Positions 53,753-58,889 of a stretch of 58,889 nt of DNA are shown here, one piece after another. The stretch spans positions 1 to 58,889 of the forward strand of contig CATKAZ010000090.1 of assembly GCA_949745795.1 (NCBI GenBank), in the 5' to 3' direction. Under the pieces are notes generated by a model that ran no database searches, was not told where the DNA came from, and saw only the letters and a list, made by a program, of their open reading frames with translations. The position numbers and the translations under genes are program-made. Position 1 is the stretch's first letter, and every line of letters begins with the position of its first letter. The stretch comes from an uncultured Oscillospiraceae bacterium. Lineage in GTDB: Bacteria > Bacillota > Clostridia > Oscillospirales > Ruminococcaceae.

Positions 53753-54662
53753 CGGCTGCTCCGGTAAATCCGAAGTAAGAGACAAAGGCTTTATCAGAAC
53801 TATCGGAGCCGATTACAGCGACGTTCAAAATATATCCCTTCAGCTTTATGACAGTGATGAAATACTGACAGGTCAAGGCTCCACCTTATTTTCGGCTATT
53901 GCCGACTCAGAACACACTCAGGGAAAAAAATTGTTTGCCGGTCATTTGGAATTATTCGCCTCCAGTCCGGAAAATATATATGAAAATTTAAGTACGCTTT
54001 TGAAAAATAACCGCATTTCCCCCTCCTGTTCGGTTATATGCGTACCTGAAAATGCAGCCGGACTAGTTTCCGAATCCGAAAGCGACTATCTTCCGGAGCT
54101 TATTGAAAGCAGTGATAGAAGCGGACTTATAGTCAAAAAGAATATAAGCTCTGTTATCGACGATCTTCTCGGTACAGACGGCAAAGCAGCAGTGCCGATA
54201 TTTAAAGATAAGGAAATTTATATGGCAGTAATAGACGGAGAAAAAATAATAGGAGTACTCACTCGTGATGAATCCTCCGGACTTTGCTGGTTAAACGGCG
54301 GTATTAAGGATATTTATCTTCCCCTTGACATAAACGGCAGAAAGGTAGATTTTTATGTACGAAAAAGCAGTACAAAAATTACAGCCGAAAAGCAAGGTGA
54401 CAAAATAAATATTACCGCTGAAATAAAAATAAACGGAAATGCCGAAGAGGCTGATATTGACAGAGAAGCAGTAAAACAAAATGTTTCTGAACAAGTTTCG
54501 GGACTATGTGCAAAAACTATTGCCAAAACGGTTACAGGAATGAAAGCGGACGTATTCGGAATAGAAAAAAGTATAAACGCAAGAGGAATTTCAGAAAGCC
54601 GTACATGGGAAGACCTTATCCCGAATATTAATTTTTACTATAAAATAAAAATTTCGGAATAG
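53703..54662 (+). CDS. Spore germination receptor subunit C (lipoprotein)
   Basis: GerC-family lipoprotein (319 aa): signal peptide with lipobox LNGC near residue 19, then RDKGFIRTIGADYSD and the C-terminal all-alpha/beta domain. It completes the A-B-C set with overlap of 50 nt into subunit B. AAGGAGG precedes the ATG. Confidence 0.92.
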   Translation: MKAKNLIPPFLLLLTLNGCSGKSEVRDKGFIRTIGADYSDVQNISLQLYDSDEILTGQGSTLFSAIADSEHTQGKKLFAGHLELFASSPENIYENLSTLLKNNRISPSCSVICVPENAAGLVSESESDYLPELIESSDRSGLIVKKNISSVIDDLLGTDGKAAVPIFKDKEIYMAVIDGEKIIGVLTRDESSGLCWLNGGIKDIYLPLDINGRKVDFYVRKSSTKITAEKQGDKINITAEIKINGNAEEADIDREAVKQNVSEQVSGLCAKTIAKTVTGMKADVFGIEKSINARGISESRTWEDLIPNINFYYKIKISE

Positions 54663-54713
54663 CCTTTACAACGGCTAATATTAAATGTATAATAAAACTT
54701 GGGAGATGATTTT

Positions 54714-55175
54714 GTGTTTTATTATACGTTTGTATCAAATGTAGGGGAAATTACCGTTACTTCAGACGAAAATTATATAAAAGCCGTTCACTTCGGAAGG
54801 TCCGAATACGAAACTAAATTAACCCCGTTAATTTCCGAAGCCGTAAATCAGCTTCGGGAATATTTTAAGGGAGACAGAAAAATTTTTACAGTACCCTTAA
54901 AGCCGGACGGTACTGACTTTCAGCAAAAGGTATGGAAGGCTTTGACTGAAATCCCCTACGGTCAAACGACAAGTTACGGAGAAATTGCGGAAAAAATAGG
55001 TAAACCCGGCGGTGCAAGAGCTGTCGGAAACGCAAACAATAAAAATCCTATAGCTATAATTATACCCTGTCACAGAGTTATCGGTGCAAACGGCAGTCTT
55101 ACGGGATATGCCGCCGGTCTTAATATAAAAAAACAGCTTTTAAGTCTAGAAAAATTTTATCGCCAAACACCGTAA
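54714..55175 (+). CDS. ogt: Methylated-DNA--[protein]-cysteine S-methyltransferase
   Basis: 153-aa suicide DNA-repair protein that takes the methyl group from O6-methylguanine. The active-site motif IPCHRVIG with the acceptor Cys, and helix-turn-helix segment IPYGQTTSYGEIAEKIGKPG, are present. GTG at 54714 is chosen because GGGAG lies 8 nt upstream. Alone between the germination operon and the riboflavin leader. Confidence 0.94.
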   Translation: MFYYTFVSNVGEITVTSDENYIKAVHFGRSEYETKLTPLISEAVNQLREYFKGDRKIFTVPLKPDGTDFQQKVWKALTEIPYGQTTSYGEIAEKIGKPGGARAVGNANNKNPIAIIIPCHRVIGANGSLTGYAAGLNIKKQLLSLEKFYRQTP

Positions 55176-55224
55176 AGCCTATTGACAGACCAGGTTCATT
55201 GTGCTATACTGTATTTAAATTAAA

Positions 55225-55340
55225 CATGGTCTTCAGGGCAGGGTTGAATTCCCTACCGGCGGTAAAGTCCGCAAGCGTAAAGCGCACGATTCGGTGAAAT
55301 TCCGAGACCGACAGTAAAGTCTGGATGGAAGAAGACATTT
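55225..55340 (+). promoter_or_regulatory. FMN riboswitch (RFN element)
   Basis: The conserved RFN core is complete: GGTCTTCAGGGCAGGG at the 5' end, CCCTACCGGCGGTAAAGTCC, GATTCGGTGAAATTCCGAGA and ACAGTAAAGTCTGGATGGAA, with the closing P1 stem GTCTTC/GAAGAC. It senses FMN and turns off the riboflavin genes downstream. Confidence 0.97.
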
Positions 55341-55354
55341 ATAATGTTATTGCC

Positions 55355-55387
55355 CTCTGAAATGTTTATTGCATTTCAGAGTTTTTT
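55355..55387 (+). terminator. First riboswitch terminator
   Basis: CTCTGAAATG and CATTTCAGAG (perfect 10-bp stem, 7-nt loop) followed by TTTTTT. TGCCCT at 55351-55356 can pair with AGGGCA at 55235-55240 in the aptamer, offering an antiterminator. Confidence 0.88.
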
Positions 55388-55414
55388 ATATTTTATGTCA
55401 CATTATAAACTTAT

Positions 55415-55447
55415 GCCCTGATTGATTTTCAGGGCTTTTTGTATTTT
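55415..55447 (+). terminator. Second, tandem terminator
   Basis: GCCCTGA and TCAGGGC (7-bp stem, 7-nt loop), then TTTTTGTATTTTT. TGCCCTGA at 55414-55421 is the exact complement of TCAGGGCA at 55233-55240 in the aptamer, a longer alternative pairing than for the first terminator. Confidence 0.85.
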
Positions 55448-55469
55448 TAAGGAGATGAACTCACACTAT

Positions 55470-56567
55470 ATGACAAATGAAGAATACATGAGCGTCGCTC
55501 TGGAGGAAGCAAAAAAGGGGATAGGATTTACAAACCCCAATCCCATGGTGGGAGCAGTCATAGTTAAGGACGGTAAAATTATCTCAAAGGATTATCACCG
55601 CAGGTACGGCGAATTTCACGCTGAACGAAACGCCGTTTTAAAATGCACCGAGGATATGACGGGCGCAGAAATATACGTTACACTCGAACCCTGCTGCCAC
55701 TACGGCAAAACACCTCCCTGTACGCAGGCGATAATCGACAGCGGCATAAAAAAAGTATATATTGGATCAAACGATCCCAACCCTCTTGTTGCAGGAAAGG
55801 GTGCGGAAATCCTGCGCAGTCACGGCATCGAAGTCGAAACGGGAATACTAAAGGAAGAATGCGACAGATTAAACCGTGTTTTTTTTCACTATATAACTTA
55901 TAAAACTCCTTATGTTGTTATGAAATACGCCATGACTGCCGACGGAAAAATTGCGTCGGTTACAGGAAAGTCAAAATGGATTTCCAATGAACAGTCCCGC
56001 TGTGACGTTCAGTATAGCAGACTGCGGTATGCGGGAATAATGGCAGGCGTCAATACCGTTTTAAAAGACAATCCGATGCTTACCTGCCGTCTGGAAAACG
56101 GCAGAAATCCTGTAAGAATTATATGCGACAGTCAATTGAAAACCCCTTTAAACAGCAATATAGTCAAAACCGCTAAGGACGTTCCTACAATTATCGCATG
56201 TCTTGGAACCGCTGAAAATACAAAAGCTTACGAACAATCGGGAATAAAAGTCATACAAACTCCATCGGATAATGGACACGTTGACTTAAAATATCTTATG
56301 AAAAAACTAGGAGAAGAACAAATCGACAGTATCCTTCTTGAAGGCGGCGGAGAACTTAATTTCAGCGCCTTGCAGTCCGGAATAGTTAACAGGATACAAG
56401 CTTATATTTCCCCGAAAATACTCGGAGGAAAATCAGCTCCCTCACCTGTAGGGGGAATGGGTTTTGATTCGCCGGACAGCGGAGTGAATCTGGGCAGTCC
56501 TGAAATAACGTACTTTGGAAATGATGTTTTAATAGAATGGGAGGTTATCAAGTGTTTACAGGAATAA
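55470..56567 (+). CDS. ribD: Bifunctional deaminase/reductase of riboflavin synthesis
   Basis: RibD (366 aa) deaminates and then reduces the pyrimidine intermediate. The zinc deaminase site HAERNA and PCCHYGKTPPC is in the first 90 residues; the reductase domain (about 150-366) has MAGVNTVLKDNP and GGGELNFSAL. ATG at 55470 (MTNEEYM) is chosen by homology; the AAGGAG is 15 nt upstream, longer than usual, and an ATG at 55455 touches that site. Confidence 0.94.
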   Translation: MTNEEYMSVALEEAKKGIGFTNPNPMVGAVIVKDGKIISKDYHRRYGEFHAERNAVLKCTEDMTGAEIYVTLEPCCHYGKTPPCTQAIIDSGIKKVYIGSNDPNPLVAGKGAEILRSHGIEVETGILKEECDRLNRVFFHYITYKTPYVVMKYAMTADGKIASVTGKSKWISNEQSRCDVQYSRLRYAGIMAGVNTVLKDNPMLTCRLENGRNPVRIICDSQLKTPLNSNIVKTAKDVPTIIACLGTAENTKAYEQSGIKVIQTPSDNGHVDLKYLMKKLGEEQIDSILLEGGGELNFSALQSGIVNRIQAYISPKILGGKSAPSPVGGMGFDSPDSGVNLGSPEITYFGNDVLIEWEVIKCLQE

Positions 56568-57199
56568 TCGAAGAAATCGGTACTATAACGGCAGTACGCA
56601 AAAGTCCCCTTGACGCAAAGCTTACAATTTCCGCAGAAAAAATATTTTCCGACCTTAAAATCGGAGACAGCGTCGCCGTAAACGGCGTATGCCTGACGGC
56701 TTCGGACATATCCGAAAATACTTTCACTGCCGACGTTATGAACGAAACCTTTCACAGAAGCTCCCTGTCAAAACTTAAACTGGGAAGTCATGTTAATCTG
56801 GAACGTGCAATGGCGGCAGACGGACGGTTCGGAGGTCATATTGTCGCAGGTCATGTTGACGGTACAGGTATTATAACCAATATTAAAAAAGACGATAATG
56901 CTGTGTGGTACACAATTTCCGCAGAAAACAGTATTATGAAATATATTATTGAAAAAGGTTCAGTGGCTATCGACGGTATAAGTCTGACCGTCGCCGAAGT
57001 ATCAAAAGACATCTTCAGCGTTTCCGTAATTCCCCATACGGCAAAGGAAACTATACTTTCACAAAAAAAGACGGGAGATACGGTAAATCTCGAAAATGAC
57101 CTTATAGGAAAATATGTCGAAAAACTTCTGAACTTTAACGATGATGAAAAACCAAAAAGCAGAATAACCAGGGAATTTCTTGCAAATGCAGGATTTTAA
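56552..57199 (+). CDS. ribE: Riboflavin synthase, alpha chain
   Basis: 215 aa, two lumazine-binding repeats. [11 protein letters not shown] at the start, [11 protein letters not shown] in repeat 1, [13 protein letters not shown] in repeat 2 and [13 protein letters not shown] are diagnostic. It converts two lumazines to riboflavin. GTG at 56552 follows GGGAGG by 7 nt and overlaps ribD by 16 nt. Confidence 0.95.
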   Translation: MFTGIIEEIGTITAVRKSPLDAKLTISAEKIFSDLKIGDSVAVNGVCLTASDISENTFTADVMNETFHRSSLSKLKLGSHVNLERAMAADGRFGGHIVAGHVDGTGIITNIKKDDNAVWYTISAENSIMKYIIEKGSVAIDGISLTVAEVSKDIFSVSVIPHTAKETILSQKKTGDTVNLENDLIGKYVEKLLNFNDDEKPKSRITREFLANAGF

Positions 57200-57212
57200 G
57201 GAGGTAAGCAAT

Positions 57213-58418
57213 ATGTTTAAATTTAATACCATAGAAGAGGCGCTTGAAGATTTAAGACAGGGCAGGCTGATCCTTGTTACCGACGATGAGGACCGTGAAA
57301 ACGAAGGAGATCTTATATGTGCAGCTGAATTTGCCACTACTGAAAACGTCAATTTTATGGCCATGCATGCTAAGGGACTTATCTGCATGCCCATGAGCCA
57401 TGAATATATTAAAAAGCTTCGTCTGCCTCAGATGGTCGATGACAACACCGACAATCACGAAACCGCATTTACAGTTTCAATAGACCATATAAGTACTACT
57501 ACAGGCATTTCCGCTGCCGAACGTTCGGTAACGGCAATGAAATGCGTTGATGAAAATGCAAAACCCGAGGACTTCAGACGTCCGGGGCACATGTTCCCTC
57601 TTCTCGCCAAGAAAAACGGAGTACTGGAAAGAAACGGCCACACAGAAGCCACAGTTGATCTTTTAAAGCTTGCCGGACTCAAAGCCTGCGGATTATGCTG
57701 TGAAATAATGCGTGACGACGGAACTATGATGAGAACCCCTGAGCTGATTCAGATGGCTGAAAAATACGGTCTGAAATTTATTACTATCAAGGCTTTGCAG
57801 CAATACAGAAAGGTACATGACAAGCTTGTGGAATGTGCAGCAGTTACAAAAATGCCCACTAAATACGGTAATTTCAAGGCTTACGGCTACATGAACAAGC
57901 TTAACGGCGAACATCATGTGGCTCTTGTAAAAGGCGATATCGGAGACGGTGAAAACGTTCTTTGCCGTGTTCATTCAGAATGCCTTACCGGGGACGCTTT
58001 CGGATCGATTAAATGTGACTGCGGTCAGCAGTTTGCCGCAGCTATGACGCAAATAGAAAAAGAAGGCAGAGGTATTCTCCTCTATCTCCGTCAGGAGGGA
58101 CGCGGTATAGGTCTTATCAACAAGCTTAAAGCCTACGCCTTGCAGGATCAGGGAATGGATACAGTCGAAGCCAATCTTGCTCTGGGATTTGATGAAGATA
58201 TGAGAGAATATTACATCGGCGCACAGATTTTACGTGATCTCGGAGTAAAATCCTTAAGACTTCTTACAAACAATCCTCTTAAAATAGAGGGACTGTCAGA
58301 CTTTGGTCTGACAATAAGCGAGCGTGTTCCTATTCAGATGGACGCTACTGAATATGATGAATCTGCTTTTCAGTTAACAGAAGAAAGCCCTAAAAAGAAA
58401 ACAGATAATGAAAAATAA
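57213..58418 (+). CDS. ribBA: DHBP synthase / GTP cyclohydrolase II fusion
   Basis: 401 aa. The N-terminal DHBP synthase half (about 1-200; [27 protein letters not shown]) and C-terminal GTP cyclohydrolase II half (about 205-385; [14 protein letters not shown] with zinc ligands and [13 protein letters not shown]) are both complete. ATG at 57213 follows AAGGAGG. The Lys-rich end KKKTDNEK is near the junction at 58416. ribH, usually next, does not follow. Confidence 0.96.
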   Translation: MFKFNTIEEALEDLRQGRLILVTDDEDRENEGDLICAAEFATTENVNFMAMHAKGLICMPMSHEYIKKLRLPQMVDDNTDNHETAFTVSIDHISTTTGISAAERSVTAMKCVDENAKPEDFRRPGHMFPLLAKKNGVLERNGHTEATVDLLKLAGLKACGLCCEIMRDDGTMMRTPELIQMAEKYGLKFITIKALQQYRKVHDKLVECAAVTKMPTKYGNFKAYGYMNKLNGEHHVALVKGDIGDGENVLCRVHSECLTGDAFGSIKCDCGQQFAAAMTQIEKEGRGILLYLRQEGRGIGLINKLKAYALQDQGMDTVEANLALGFDEDMREYYIGAQILRDLGVKSLRLLTNNPLKIEGLSDFGLTISERVPIQMDATEYDESAFQLTEESPKKKTDNEK

Positions 58419-58455
58419 AAATAAGCATGTATCTATCTATTTACTTGCTTATTTT
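58418..58455. terminator. AT-rich 10-bp inverted repeat at the ribBA / HAD junction
   Basis: AAAATAAGCA and TGCTTATTTT are exact complements separated by 18 nt. On the minus strand it is followed by TATTTTT and would end the HAD gene. The stem is mostly A-T, so it is weak. It begins at the last base of ribBA. Confidence 0.45.
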
Positions 58456-58889
58456 CTTCTTTAATTGTAATAATTGATTAATTGTCATAGTAGGTTGATA
58501 TTCTTTTGGTAGTAACTGCTCATTAGGATTAAGCCAACAAGTATCAATTCCATTATTCATCCCACCCAATATATCAGTCGTTAATGAGTCACCGACTAAT
58601 AACATTTTATTCTTATCTTGATTTTCTACTGTCTGATATAAAAAGTGAAAAAACTCTGGCATTGGCTTAGAAAAACCAACCTCTTCTGATGAAATCACCT
58701 CTGAAATGAAGGAATCTAATTGTGCTTTTTCTAACTTTTTTCTAGCAGCATCTAAGGGACCATTAGTAGCAATAACAACCTCATAATCGTGATAAAGATC
58801 CTGTAGTAATTGACTAGCCCCTGGAACTTCTACTACATTGACCCCTAGCATACTACAATATAAATCATTAAGTGAAACTGCCTCCGAAA
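58441..58889 (-). CDS. HAD phosphatase, YjjG-like, partial at the right edge
   Basis: C-terminal about 148 residues of a HAD hydrolase; the reading frame stays open to the window edge (SEAVSLNDLYCSM precede the first ATG), so the start and the catalytic DxD lie outside. Motif II (IATNGP), motif III Lys (GFSKPMPEFF) and motif IV (VGDSLTTDILGG) with GIDTCWLNP are those of YjjG, a pyrimidine 5'-nucleotidase-like enzyme. Codon use (Leu mostly TTA, no GGC, no CCG) is unlike the rest of the window and is Lactobacillales-like. Confidence 0.85.
   Translation of the reverse strand, partial: SEAVSLNDLYCSMLGVNVVEVPGASQLLQDLYHDYEVVIATNGPLDAARKKLEKAQLDSFISEVISSEEVGFSKPMPEFFHFLYQTVENQDKNKMLLVGDSLTTDILGGMNNGIDTCWLNPNEQLLPKEYQPTMTINQLLQLKKKISK

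Overview
The window reads as chromosome of a low-GC, Gram-positive, anaerobic, spore-forming bacterium of the Ruminococcus type. This rests on gene content: a spoIIAA-spoIIAB-sigF operon, a gerA-type germination operon and a SpoVB-like flippase (sporulation); a complete Rnf operon (anaerobic energy metabolism); a cohesin/dockerin scaffoldin cluster; and CBM35-GH26 and GH95 glycosidases (plant-fibre degradation by a cellulosome-like system). The genus is an inference, not a measurement.

Layout, left to right. 1-3.3 kb: promoter-proximal end of the S10 ribosomal operon (rpsJ, rplC, rplD, rplW, rplB, minus strand) behind a consensus promoter and a roughly 290-nt leader containing an intrinsic terminator. 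3.3-7.6 kb: LysM-G5-M23 wall hydrolase with a WalR-like box, luxS, an RluA-type pseudouridine synthase, a membrane protein and a histidine phosphatase. 7.8-16 kb: XRE regulator, apbE, a NusG-II protein and a Gx-transporter-like protein leading into rnfCDGEAB plus a trailing lipoprotein. 16-21 kb: TPR protein, the sigma-F operon and a two-component system. 21-27 kb: pfkA, nadB-nadC, an AI-2E-type permease and a class I amidotransferase. 27-33 kb: Zn-dependent phospholipase C-like protein, RNase Y, rqcP, HU, mazG, an unknown gene and an aminotransferase. 33-38 kb: SpoVB-like flippase, a repeat-bounded island and a large membrane protein. 38-46.6 kb: GH26, GH95, CopA, CopZ, GalE and a TtcA-like enzyme. 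46.7-50.6 kb: a three-gene scaffoldin cluster. 51-54.7 kb: gerA/gerB/gerC genes. 54.7-58.4 kb: ogt, then an FMN riboswitch controlling ribD-ribE-ribBA. 58.4 kb to the end: part of a HAD phosphatase whose codon use is foreign to everything before it.

How genes work together. ApbE attaches FMN to RnfG and RnfD, and the riboflavin operon supplies the flavin. The scaffoldin cluster has the logic of the R. flavefaciens sca locus: an adaptor (cohesin plus dockerin), a larger dockerin-bearing surface protein with a Ser-rich spacer, and a short cohesin protein with a sortase-type tail. The GH95-GH26-membrane-protein genes form a separate glycan unit.

The most unusual feature is the island at about 34.75-35.60 kb. 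Its two inverted arms each contain the same ordered series of hairpins. Stem sequences differ between arms but base pairing is kept by paired substitutions, and the loop GCAAGTG is conserved. Between the arms lies a very AT-rich XRE-like gene with an 18-bp palindromic operator and two further half-sites. A related hairpin lies after the Rnf operon. The right-hand end (about 58,416) looks like a junction: ribH does not follow ribBA, and Lactobacillales-like codon use begins abruptly, so either an assembly chimera or a real insertion should be considered.
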